Source: Desulfovibrio sp. (GTDB lineage: Bacteria; Desulfobacterota; Desulfovibrionia; Desulfovibrionales; Desulfovibrionaceae). From it: DNA of 12,543 nt. The stretch lies in NCBI GenBank assembly GCA_031281815.1, contig JAITEY010000043.1, positions 1 to 12,543 on the forward strand. Direction: 5' to 3'. Below, piece by piece: positions 1 through 6,701 of this stretch. The stretch's first letter is position 1, and each line of letters begins with the position of its first letter. The position numbers and the translations under genes are program-made. Below the pieces are notes generated by a model that did no database searches, was not told the origin of the DNA, and was given only the letters and a program-made list of their open reading frames with translations.

Positions 1-549
1 ATTTTGCCGGAGGTATCCAATCCGGACATGCTCATGCCGCGTCTGGTGCAGATGCTGTTGCCGGCCGGGGGGATGCAGCTTTTCGTGCTGGCCATACTTT
101 CCGCTTCGTTGTCCACGGCGACGGCGTTGTATCACATATCCGCGATGGCGGTAGCCGAGGATAAGCCGGCGCGCAGGAGCACGTGGCAGACCTGGGGCGC
201 AGGCATACTGCTCTGCGTGCTGGTGAGCGGTTTTTGCGCGCAGGCCGAGGGCAGACTTATCGCCATGATTCACACGACAAGCTGGAGCATAGTCGGTTCC
301 GTGGCGCTTGTGCCGTATCTGGCGCTGGTGATTTTCGGACGGCGGGACAGGCGGGCGGCATGGTGCAGCGCGGCCTGCGGCTTTTTGTGCTGCCTTTTCT
401 GGTATTTGTTTCTTTACAAGCCGACGGCGGTAGTGACGCCGCCCGACGCCTGGCCGGCGCTGGTTCCGCCCTTTTTCGCGGGCATACTCGTATCTGTTGC
501 GGGCTGGTTCGCGGGTGCCCGCGTGCGCAGAGACTCCGCATCGGAGTAA
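1..549 (+). CDS. Sodium:solute symporter-like membrane protein, C-terminal part (5' end outside window)
   Basis: The frame is open from base 1 (Ile-Leu-Pro-Glu) and stops at TAA 547-549, so the gene begins upstream and only about 182 residues are seen. The visible part is hydrophobic, with about four membrane segments around residues 22-42, 65-78, 95-112 and 120-140 and another near 155-170, separated by short Arg/Asp/Lys loops (e.g. GRRDRR). The segment LFVLAILSASLSTATALYHI matches the conserved 'A-x-x-S-T-x-x-S/A' helix of the sodium:solute symporter (SSS) family, and its position followed by three or four helices fits the C-terminal third of that family. The likely role is Na+-coupled uptake of a small solute across the inner membrane; the substrate cannot be read from this part. 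Another multi-helix permease is possible. Confidence 0.7.
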   Translation: MLPEVSNPDMLMPRLVQMLLPAGGMQLFVLAILSASLSTATALYHISAMAVAEDKPARRSTWQTWGAGILLCVLVSGFCAQAEGRLIAMIHTTSWSIVGSVALVPYLALVIFGRRDRRAAWCSAACGFLCCLFWYLFLYKPTAVVTPPDAWPALVPPFFAGILVSVAGWFAGARVRRDSASE

Positions 550-609
550 ATGCGCTTCGGCGGTGTAGAAAAGGCCGGGCTATGCCGGTTCAAAGAAGAA
601 CAACATACA

Positions 610-810
610 ATGAATGTACGGCTTGAACACCCCGCCGACTATACTGCCGTTGAGCGACTGACATTTGCCGCGTTTGAAATTATGAAACTACCGAGACGAA
701 CACGCACCAACAAACACTATCTCGCAAACAGTATGCGCGGCTCGGCGGCGTTTGTGCCGGAACTTGATTTTGTCGGCGAGTCGGCTATGGCAAGCCAAAG
801 CTCCGGCTGA
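610..810 (+). pseudogene. Truncated GNAT-family N-acetyltransferase (N-terminal stub)
   Basis: From ATG 610 the frame encodes 66 residues. The start (MNVRLEHPADYTAVERLT) and the later HYLANSMR and FVPELDFVGE segments look like the first 55 or so residues of a GNAT acetyltransferase of the 'IRLE...DY..VE.LT..AF...HY....R....FVPELDFV' type. Full proteins run to about 150-170 residues and carry the acetyl-CoA pyrophosphate-binding loop (Q/R-x-x-G-x-G/A), which is absent here: after VGES the sequence becomes unrelated (AMASQSSG) and stops at TGA 808-810. I see no continuation of the family in another frame. The frame is also open back to 550, but ATG 610 matches the family N-terminus. The product is very unlikely to be an active enzyme. 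The break point is only some 45 bases upstream of the methyltransferase start. Confidence 0.6.
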
Positions 811-819
811 GAGACACTT

Positions 820-1896
820 TTGAAATACCGTGAACCTCCGGGAACCGCAGCGTGCGATTCCTTCCCCAATGCCCCAACGGCATCCCCTTCCGGCGTTGCT
901 CACGCCGAAAACGATGCAGCCGGAACGCTGTATCTCGGAGACAATCTGGAGATACTGCGGACCTGCATTCCCCGAAATTCAGCGGATTTGATTTATCTTG
1001 ACCCGCCTTTCTGCAGCGCTCGCAACTATACCCTGACAGCCGGAAAACGGAACGGGGAAACAGACGGCGCGCCGACGGCCGTGTTCACGGATACATGGCG
1101 TTGGAGTGATCAAGCGGAACAGGACTTCCAGGCCGTGCTTAAAGAAAACGGCGCTGTCGCGGAAACCGCGCGCGCCCTGCGTTCCATGTTGCACGAAAGC
1201 GGCCTCACGGCGTATCTGCTTATGCTCGCAAGGCGGTTGCTTGCCCTGCGCACAGTGCTGAAGCCGTCGGGCAGCCTGTATCTGCACTGCGATCCCACTG
1301 CCGGCCATTATCTCAAGATTGTCGCGGACGGTATTTTCGGGCGCTCCAATTTTATTAACGAAATAATCTGGCACTATACGGGCGGAGGACGCTCAAAAAG
1401 CCGTTTTTCGCAGAAACACGACTGCATTTACCTGTATGCCGGCAGCGGCAACAGAGTTTTTAACCCCGACCCCATACGAGTACCTTACAAGCCGACCAGC
1501 GGATACGCAAAAAGCGGCATTACCAGCAAGGCGGGCAAACGCTACTTCCCTGATCCCCGCGGCACGCCTCCGGACGACGTGTGGGATATCCCCATCGTCA
1601 ATCCCATGTCCCGGGAACGAACAGGATACCCGACGGAAAAACCGCCTGCTTTGCTTGAAAGGATACTGCTCGCTTCAAGCAACAGCGGAGATACCGTTCT
1701 CGACCCCTTCTGCGGCAGCGGCACAACCCTGTATGCCGCTCAGAAACTGGGACGACGCTGGATCGGCATCGACAACGCGCCTCTCGCCGTGCAATACAGC
1801 CGGCAGCGCCTGCTCGCGGCCTTCCCCGGCATCGTGTTCACCGTGCACGCGGCAATGGAGCAGCGCGAGACGATGTGCCGGCTTTCTCCGGCATGA
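820..1896 (+). CDS. Site-specific DNA methyltransferase, beta class (probably N6-adenine)
   Basis: A 358-residue protein with the two hallmarks of an amino-methyltransferase: catalytic motif IV DPPF at residues 61-64, after LYLGDNLEIL, and the AdoMet-binding motif DPFCGSGTT at 295-303, preceded by PTEKP. Motif IV before motif I defines the beta class, and DPPF/Y rather than SPPY favours adenine N6 as target. The middle segment (EIIWHY then GGGRSKSRFSQKHD) resembles Mod-type enzymes. TTG 820 is the only usual start codon in frame before the conserved region; no ATG or GTG precedes motif IV, and the Shine-Dalgarno is weak (GAGAG just upstream). No restriction endonuclease, specificity subunit or helicase lies nearby, so it appears to be an orphan methyltransferase with a regulatory, protective or mobile-element role. 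It shares its frame with the truncated acetyltransferase upstream, separated by TGA 808-810. The recognition sequence cannot be predicted. Confidence 0.85.
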   Translation: MKYREPPGTAACDSFPNAPTASPSGVAHAENDAAGTLYLGDNLEILRTCIPRNSADLIYLDPPFCSARNYTLTAGKRNGETDGAPTAVFTDTWRWSDQAEQDFQAVLKENGAVAETARALRSMLHESGLTAYLLMLARRLLALRTVLKPSGSLYLHCDPTAGHYLKIVADGIFGRSNFINEIIWHYTGGGRSKSRFSQKHDCIYLYAGSGNRVFNPDPIRVPYKPTSGYAKSGITSKAGKRYFPDPRGTPPDDVWDIPIVNPMSRERTGYPTEKPPALLERILLASSNSGDTVLDPFCGSGTTLYAAQKLGRRWIGIDNAPLAVQYSRQRLLAAFPGIVFTVHAAMEQRETMCRLSPA

Positions 1897-1911
1897 GCGC
1901 AGGCGCCGGTT

Positions 1912-2016
1912 GCGGCGTCTTGCCAAAACGGCGGACACCCGGCCCGCTTCCGGCTGATCTTGGCGCATGCCGTAAAACACCCCGGCGTCTTGCTCAAAAC
2001 GACGGACACCCGGCCG
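1912..2016. repeat. Imperfect direct repeat (two copies of about 34 bp) at the 3' end of the TPR gene
   Basis: Copy A (about 1912-1945) and copy B (about 1982-2016) share the blocks GGCGTCTTG and GGACACCCGGCC and differ by a few substitutions and one indel; they lie 70 bases apart. Copy B holds the stop codon and last codons of the TPR gene (ending AGCPSF on the minus strand). Copy A lies in the gap between the convergent genes and would read AGCPPFW in the matching frame. This looks like an old tandem duplication of the gene's tail, now decayed. I see no clear rho-independent terminator in this 97-base gap. Confidence 0.65.
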
Positions 2017-3055
2017 CCTCCAGTGCCCAGGCCAATCCGTCGCAGTCGCCCAAAGCGCAGGCCGCGCGAAAATCCGCGCACATCGCCTTGTTTTCTTTAA
2101 GGACGAAATACGCCGAAGCCCGGTGCAGGAGATAGACAGGGTTGTCCGGAGCCAGGGCAACCGCCCGTCCGAAAGCGTCCGCCGCAAGAGCGGGCAACCC
2201 TTGCCGCAGCAGGGCCGTCCCGCGCGCGTCATGGGCGCGGGCAAAATCCGGGGCAAGAGCCAGAGCGGCATCCGCCTGCGCCAGGGCCGCGGCCGGACTG
2301 TCCAGAAGCAGCCGGTTGCACGCCGACAACGTCAGGAGCAGCGGGTCGTCCGGCGCAAGACGCAGGGCTTCGGCCAGACGCCCTTCAAGAAGGCGCGGTT
2401 CGTCGCCGGCGCGTCCGGACAGTATGTCGCGCAGTATTTCCAGCGCGCTCAAGCGGTCCGCCGCCCATTGCAACTCGTGCGCCGCATCCTCGCCCTCAGG
2501 CTCGCCGGGGCCGCGGTCGAGCAGCGTGTCCGCCGCGGCGTCATAGCGCGCCAGCACGGCGCGCAGGCGCGCGACCAAGCGTCCGCCCGCCTCCACCCGG
2601 TCCGCATTTTTCAAGGCATCAGCCGGCGACCCGCTGCCCGACCTTTCCAAAACAACACCGACCGTGACCCGCCGGTTCGGAGCAAGACCGTCAACCCGCG
2701 CGTTCAGACGGCGCACGGGGAAACGCACGCAGGCAAGTCCATCAAACAACGTTTCGCCCGGTATGCCGAGCCGCTCGGCGGCCTCGCGAAAATCCGGCAC
2801 CATCTCCCCGGACAACTCGCGTCCGGCATGCCCGTATGCCGCCGACAAGGCTGCGGCCAGAGCCGCGGCCTCCGCCCGGCCGCGCCGCACAGCGTCGTTG
2901 AAACTCCGGCTCGCCGTAAACTCAGCGCGCGCTCCGGTTTTCCCGTCCTCCCCGCCCTGCGCCGCCGAAAACGGCAACAGCAAAACCGGACTCAGAAGAA
3001 CGGCAAGAACGCAGCAGACCCGGCCCATGCCGAGGAAATGCGCTCGATCGGTCAT
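1994..3055 (-). CDS. Exported tetratricopeptide-repeat protein
   Basis: The minus-strand frame from ATG (3053-3055) to TGA (1994-1996) encodes 353 residues. The N-terminus (MTDRAHFLGMGRVCC, then VLAVLLSPVLLLPFSAAQ) is a typical signal peptide: a charged start, a hydrophobic core at about 14-28 and an A-x-A-like end near 31-32. No lipobox cysteine follows, so a periplasmic location is likely. Residues 50-215 are an Ala/Arg-rich helical region of unknown family. From about 221 to 340 there are TPR-like 34-residue units with the usual small-residue and proline positions (ALRLAPDDP, ALALAPDFARAHDARGTALL, AVALAPDNPVYLLHRASAY). TPR modules bind partner proteins; no enzymatic motif is visible, so the precise role is unknown. 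The frame is open to 3157 upstream, but the signal peptide sets the start at 3055; ATG 3028 is an alternative with no ribosome binding site. It is convergent with the methyltransferase and divergent from priA. Confidence 0.75.
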   Translation of the reverse strand: MTDRAHFLGMGRVCCVLAVLLSPVLLLPFSAAQGGEDGKTGARAEFTASRSFNDAVRRGRAEAAALAAALSAAYGHAGRELSGEMVPDFREAAERLGIPGETLFDGLACVRFPVRRLNARVDGLAPNRRVTVGVVLERSGSGSPADALKNADRVEAGGRLVARLRAVLARYDAAADTLLDRGPGEPEGEDAAHELQWAADRLSALEILRDILSGRAGDEPRLLEGRLAEALRLAPDDPLLLTLSACNRLLLDSPAAALAQADAALALAPDFARAHDARGTALLRQGLPALAADAFGRAVALAPDNPVYLLHRASAYFVLKENKAMCADFRAACALGDCDGLAWALEAAGCPSF

Positions 3056-3080
3056 TCCCCGCTTCCCGTCGTTCCGTACA

Positions 3081-3201
3081 GCGCACGGCTGTTCATGCCC
3101 GCGACTCCCTCCGCAGCCGAAGCGAAAGTAACTGCACCGACGCAGCAATTTTTGCAAATCCGCATAACGCGCGATTGTTCATGCCCGCGCACTCCTCCGC
3201 A
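3081..3201. repeat. Imperfect direct repeat upstream of the TPR gene
   Basis: Two copies of about 35 bases (about 3081-3117 and 3168-3201), 86 bases apart, share GTTCATGCCCGCG followed by ACTCC and TCCGCAG, with small indels. Read on the minus strand, both copies give related peptides in matching frames (AGMNNRAL and AGMNSRAL), but neither is part of a convincing gene. This looks like a decayed duplicated intergenic element. Confidence 0.55.
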
Positions 3202-3280
3202 GGGATGTCCGGATATCGCCGCCGCTGCCGAAAAAACAAATCTGTTCCCTTACCGCCGATTCCTTTATGGCCCGCAACCT

Positions 3281-3389
3281 CTCCCTTCAGGGGGATTCTC
3301 ACTTGACGCCCGGTAAAGCCGGGCATACGTTTCCGTCAATCCCTCCCTTCAGGGAAGGGCGTACCGACCGTTTGCCGACCGGCAAACGG
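3281..3389. repeat. Cluster of three palindromes and a repeated 12-mer between TPR gene and priA
   Basis: In about 110 bases there are three inverted repeats. At 3308-3324 GCCCGG and CCGGGC flank a 5-base loop. At 3341-3359 an 8-bp stem has one bulged A. At 3368-3389 the perfect arms CCGTTTGCCG and CGGCAAACGG are separated by 2 bases. The 12-mer CTCCCTTCAGGG occurs at 3281-3292 and again at 3343-3354. None is followed by a T-run on either strand, so simple rho-independent terminators are unlikely. They could be REP-like dispersed intergenic repeats, operators or structured 5' leader RNA of priA. The rest of the 3056-3513 gap holds nothing I recognise besides the 3081-3201 direct repeat. Confidence 0.6.
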
Positions 3390-3513
3390 AGCCCGGATGT
3401 GGATTGAGGATACATGATAGCGGACTGCCCTGTAAAAGAAAAGCGCCGCTTCTTTGCTGATGCCGGGCCGCCGGCGCCGACCCCGAGAGCTTTCCGACAG
3501 TGTAACACCGCGC

Positions 3514-5907
3514 ATGCCCGCTGCAACAGCCGCCGTCCGCACCGCTCTTCTGAGCCCTCCGTTTACCGAACTGAGCTACAGTCTGCCGGACTACCTGCCG
3601 CCTGAAGCCTTTTTCGTCGGGCAGCGCGTTGTCGTGCCCCTGGGCAAGGGCAGACGCGCGGGCGTCATCTCGGCCTTTGAGCGGCAGGCCGCGGACGCTG
3701 AGGGCTTCACGCTGAAACCGCTCATCTGGCCTCTGGACAGGGAACCGCTGCTTTCCCCGGCCTATCTTGAGTTGGCCCGCACCCTGGCGGGCAGACACGC
3801 CGACGAACTCGGGCGCATACTGGGCAGCATGCTGCCCGCAGGGTTGCGCTCGCCCGCGCCGCGCCTGCGCTTTTTCACCGCGGACGGCACAACGGACTTG
3901 GTTCCGGCCGATCTGGCCCGGCTGCCCGATCACAGGTTACGCGAGCTCGGCGACCTGTGGATGTCCGGACGCGCCGAAATTCGCCGTCCCGGCGTCAGTC
4001 CCCTGGACGCCCTGCTCTACAGTCCTGCTTCCGATCCTCCCTGGCCGGTTCGTCCCGCGGCGAAAGCCCGTCTCGCCGTCCTGGAGTTTTTGTTGGAAAA
4101 AGGTTCGGCGACCCGGCGCACCCTGCTCAACGCGCTCGGCAAAAAAGCGGGCGCGACGCTGACCGCCCTTACCCGCGAGGGCTTGGTGCGCGCGGGCCCC
4201 GCCGATCCCGAAGACGCAAACGCCGGCCCGCTCAGCGACTGCCCGCCGGCGGCAGGCGACGACAACCCCTGCGTTGTCCTCACGACGCGGCAGCGGGAGA
4301 TAGCGGACGAACTGCTGCGCGCGACCAGGCAGGGCGCTCAAATCCGCCTGCTGTTCGGCGTGACCGGGAGCGGCAAAACGGCGCTGTATCTGGAAGCGGC
4401 CCGCGCGGTGCTCGCTTCGGGCCGCTCCGTCCTGCTGCTGGCGCCGGAAGTGGCTCTGGCCCTGAAACTCCGCGACGCCGCCGAAGCCGGCCTGCCTCCT
4501 GGTCTGCCTCCCCACGACCGCCGCCATCTTTTTCACGGCTACCAAGGCGCCGCCTCCAGAGAACGGACTTTCCGCCTCCTGGCCGGCGACAAAAGCGGCC
4601 GGCCACGCCTGCTGACGGGCACGCGTTCGGCCCTGCTCCTGCCCCTGGAAAACATCGGCCTCATCGTCATGGACGAAGAACACGACGCCTCCTTCAAACA
4701 GGACGAAGGCTTCATCAATTACCAAGCCAAAGAAGTGGCCTGGTACCGGGCAAACCGGGAAGGCTCCCTGCTGCTCCTCGGCTCGGCCACGCCGGACCTC
4801 AAAAGTTTTTATGCCGCGCGGCAGGGACGCATTCCCCTTCACACGCTTACGGAACGCTTCGGCGCCGGTTTGCCTGAAGCGCGCCTCGTCCCCCTGTCCC
4901 CCGGCAAGGACAACAGTCTGCTCGCGCCGGACAGCATCGCCGCTCTGAACGAGGTCGTGCGGCGCGGCGAACAGGCCGTCATCCTGCTCAACCGCCGCGG
5001 CTATGCCCCGGTCGTCTACTGCCGCGACTGCGGTAAAACCCGGCGCTGCCCGCAGTGCGACATCTCCCTCGCCTACCACAAGGGCCGGGAAAAGCTTGTC
5101 TGCCATTACTGCGGCCGCTCCACGGTTTTTCCTTCCCCCTGCCCTTCCTGCGGAAACCTGAATTTTCTGCCTTTGGGCGAAGGCACGGAGAAACTGGAGG
5201 AAAACCTGGAAACGCTGCTGCCGCCGGGCACGGCCGTCCTGCGCCTGGACCGCGACAGCACCCGTCGCCCCGGACGCATGGAAGCCATCCTGTCGGCCTT
5301 TGCCCGCAAAGAAGCCGCGGTTCTGGTCGGCACCCAAATGCTGTCCAAAGGACACCATTTTCCCGACGTCACCCTGGCGGTCATCGCCGACGCCGATCTG
5401 GGGCTGAATCTTCCGGACTACCGCGCGGCCGAACGCACCTTTCAGCTTATCCTGCAGGCGTCCGGCCGTTCCGGACGGGGCGGGAAAAGCGGGCAGGTCC
5501 TCATCCAGACCCGCGACCCCGGCCATTATTGCTGGGACTATGTGCTCCGGGCCGACTACGAGGGTTTTTTCGAACGGGAACTGGAAGTGCGCAGGCGCCG
5601 CCTCTATCCGCCGTTTACGCGGCTGGCCCTGATCCGCATCAGCCATGAAGCGGGTTCGACCGAAGGCGCGGAAGCGGCGGCGGCCCTCGGCAGGAGCATG
5701 CGGCAAAAGGCAAAGGAACTGGGCGTCATCATGCTCGGACCCGTCTCCGCGCCCCTGCCCCTGCTCAAAGGACGCGTGCGCAGGCACTGCCTGCTCAAGG
5801 GCGACGACTGGCAGAGTTTCCGCCTGCTTTACAAATTCGCCGCTGAAACGGCCAAAGGCGGCGCTCTGACCCTGCGCCTGGACCTGGACCCGGTCAATAT
5901 GCTGTAG
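3514..5907 (+). CDS. priA: Primosomal protein N' (replication restart helicase PriA)
   Basis: PriA is a 3'-to-5' superfamily 2 DNA helicase that recognises stalled forks and D-loops and reloads the replicative helicase. From ATG 3514 the product has 797 residues, slightly longer than the usual 730 or so. The N-terminal DNA-binding region opens with VRTALLSPPFTELSYSLPDY and VGQRVVVPLGKGRRAGVI, typical of the family. Walker A is GVTGSGKT (282-289), motif II is DEEH (387-390), followed by LLLGSATPD. Eight cysteines in four C-x2-C pairs (503/506, 512/515, 530/533, 543/546) form the zinc-binding insert characteristic of PriA. Later helicase motifs are VGTQMLSKGHHFPDV and QASGRSGRGGKSGQV. The frame is also open to TTG 3454 and ATG 3460, but the conserved N-terminus begins just after ATG 3514; no start has a strong Shine-Dalgarno. 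The extra length lies mainly in the region between the N-terminal domain and Walker A. All key helicase motifs look intact. Confidence 0.95.
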   Translation: MPAATAAVRTALLSPPFTELSYSLPDYLPPEAFFVGQRVVVPLGKGRRAGVISAFERQAADAEGFTLKPLIWPLDREPLLSPAYLELARTLAGRHADELGRILGSMLPAGLRSPAPRLRFFTADGTTDLVPADLARLPDHRLRELGDLWMSGRAEIRRPGVSPLDALLYSPASDPPWPVRPAAKARLAVLEFLLEKGSATRRTLLNALGKKAGATLTALTREGLVRAGPADPEDANAGPLSDCPPAAGDDNPCVVLTTRQREIADELLRATRQGAQIRLLFGVTGSGKTALYLEAARAVLASGRSVLLLAPEVALALKLRDAAEAGLPPGLPPHDRRHLFHGYQGAASRERTFRLLAGDKSGRPRLLTGTRSALLLPLENIGLIVMDEEHDASFKQDEGFINYQAKEVAWYRANREGSLLLLGSATPDLKSFYAARQGRIPLHTLTERFGAGLPEARLVPLSPGKDNSLLAPDSIAALNEVVRRGEQAVILLNRRGYAPVVYCRDCGKTRRCPQCDISLAYHKGREKLVCHYCGRSTVFPSPCPSCGNLNFLPLGEGTEKLEENLETLLPPGTAVLRLDRDSTRRPGRMEAILSAFARKEAAVLVGTQMLSKGHHFPDVTLAVIADADLGLNLPDYRAAERTFQLILQASGRSGRGGKSGQVLIQTRDPGHYCWDYVLRADYEGFFERELEVRRRRLYPPFTRLALIRISHEAGSTEGAEAAAALGRSMRQKAKELGVIMLGPVSAPLPLLKGRVRRHCLLKGDDWQSFRLLYKFAAETAKGGALTLRLDLDPVNML

Positions 5908-5908
5908 C

Positions 5909-5924
5909 GTTTCCTCGTGGAAAC
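5909..5924 (+). terminator. Small hairpin directly after the priA stop codon
   Basis: GTTTCC and GGAAAC form a perfect 6-bp stem around a TCGT loop, two bases after the TAG of priA. No continuous T-run follows (only ATTGTTT about 7 bases on), so as an intrinsic terminator it would be weak; it may instead stabilise the 3' end of the mRNA. Confidence 0.35.
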
Positions 5925-5995
5925 ACCGCATTGTTTGCCGGGGCTCAGGCCGACTCCCGCCGACGGTTCACTATTTGCGCAAGCACAGAATTATT

Positions 5996-6540
5996 GTAAC
6001 CGCTCACAATGGTCTAGAAAATCTCTAAATTTTCTGCTGTGTGAAAAAGCATGACGCCGACACAGCTATCCATGATTCCGCTGAGCGCCGAGGCGCTCAG
6101 CCGCACCCCGCAAGAAGCAATAGAGCTGATTTTGTGGCTGTATGACAGGTTGCCTCGTTACAAGCGCGGGTGGAAGCGCTTGAAGCAAAACGCAAAAAAA
6201 ATTTTTCCAACTCGAGCGCACCTCCGTCCAGCGACAGCTCGTTCAAAGCCAAGCCTTCAGGCTCGTCAAAGCCCCCCGTAAATGCGCGTAAGCGCAAAGA
6301 GCACCGGCAAGTGTGCTTGACCCTACAGAGGAGCAGCACCTTCTGATCAGATAAAATATAAGTTTTTCTACTTTTGAGCCTTACCTTTCTTTTGCTGCAG
6401 TTTCAGCGCGCAAGCATACATTTTTAGTCGACAAAAGCTGTTTATCACGCCCCAAAAAACTGAGTAACATTAAAATAATTTGAAAAAGTAGAAAAAAATA
6501 CATTTCAACACGGGAAAAAATGCTACATTGACTTGTGAGC
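5996..6540 (+). mobile_element. Possible limits of a decayed IS66-type element
   Basis: GTAACCGCTCACAATGG starts at 5996, 55 bases before the transposase ATG. It begins with GTAA, as many IS66-family ends do. TTGTGAGC at 6533-6540 followed by TATT partly matches the inverse complement of that end (about 10 of 12 positions). If both are true ends, the element has shrunk to about 550 bases. The match is short and could be chance; no flanking 8-bp target duplication was confirmed. Confidence 0.3.
6051..6354 (+). pseudogene. IS66-family transposase (TnpC) N-terminal remnant, frameshifted
   Basis: From ATG 6051 the frame reads MTPTQLSMIPLSAEALS and then ELILWLYDRL. The family then expects a coiled coil and a Ser/Pro-rich segment, and these continue in another frame from about 6152: ASLQARVEALEAK, SNSSAPPSSDSSFKAKPSGS, then KPPVNARKRKEHRQ. 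A second frame change near 6317 gives DPTEEQHLL (6319-6345), which matches the 'LDPTEE...LLPE' segment following in IS66 transposases. The reconstruction needs a lost base near 6150 and another change near 6317. The zinc-finger and DDE catalytic parts (some 350-400 residues more) are missing. The remnant is therefore inactive, left by an insertion between priA and pta. Confidence 0.75.
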
Positions 6541-6583
6541 TATTCGGATCACAGGGGGATATTGCCGGTCCGGGCGACGTCAT
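6355..6583. other. AT-rich stretch without a recognised gene
   Basis: This stretch is clearly AT-rich, with many A-runs, unlike the GC-rich genes around it. I see no plausible coding frame and no family match. Apart from the possible right end of the IS66 remnant near 6533-6540, nothing specific is recognised. Confidence 0.5.
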
Positions 6584-6611
6584 TATGCTGGAGTTCTTGA
6601 AGAACAGCATA
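6584..6611. promoter_or_regulatory. Interrupted 12-bp dyad upstream of pta
   Basis: TATGCT (6584-6589), a 3-base GGA bulge and GTTCTT (6593-6598) are mirrored around G6599 by AAGAAC and AGCATA (6600-6611), giving 12 paired positions. The symmetry centre has a single base, which suits a dimeric DNA-binding protein or a hairpin with a small loop. It lies about 90 bases before the pta start and just upstream of the promoter candidate. It has no T-run and is not a standard terminator. The regulator is unknown. Confidence 0.45.
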
Positions 6612-6628
6612 GTAAAATAGAAAGGTTA

Positions 6629-6657
6629 TTGACGATAAGCGCAATATTACGCATAGT
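6629..6657 (+). promoter_or_regulatory. Possible sigma-70-type promoter for pta
   Basis: TTGACG (6629-6634, 5 of 6 to the -35 consensus) and CATAGT (6652-6657, 4 of 6 to the -10 consensus) are 17 bases apart and lie some 45 bases before the pta start. TATACT at 6658-6663 is a better -10 but is 23 bases from this -35. Confidence 0.3.
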
Positions 6658-6701
6658 TATACTATATCCCCAATCATTCTCAGTATATTATGGAGCAGAA
6701 C

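Noticed and set aside
2123..3316. 397-codon open frame on the plus strand
   Set aside because: It is antisense to the TPR gene, which has a signal peptide and TPR motifs; the plus-strand peptide is Arg/Gln-rich and low in complexity.
3093..3326. Small minus-strand gene of 77 codons upstream of the TPR gene
   Set aside because: The frame runs across palindromes and direct repeats, has no good ribosome binding site and matches no family I know; it is better explained as repeat sequence.
3937..5931. 664-codon open frame on the minus strand
   Set aside because: It lies wholly opposite priA, whose helicase and zinc motifs are intact; the peptide is Gln/Gly/Arg-rich with no recognisable domain. 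GC-rich codon composition explains it.
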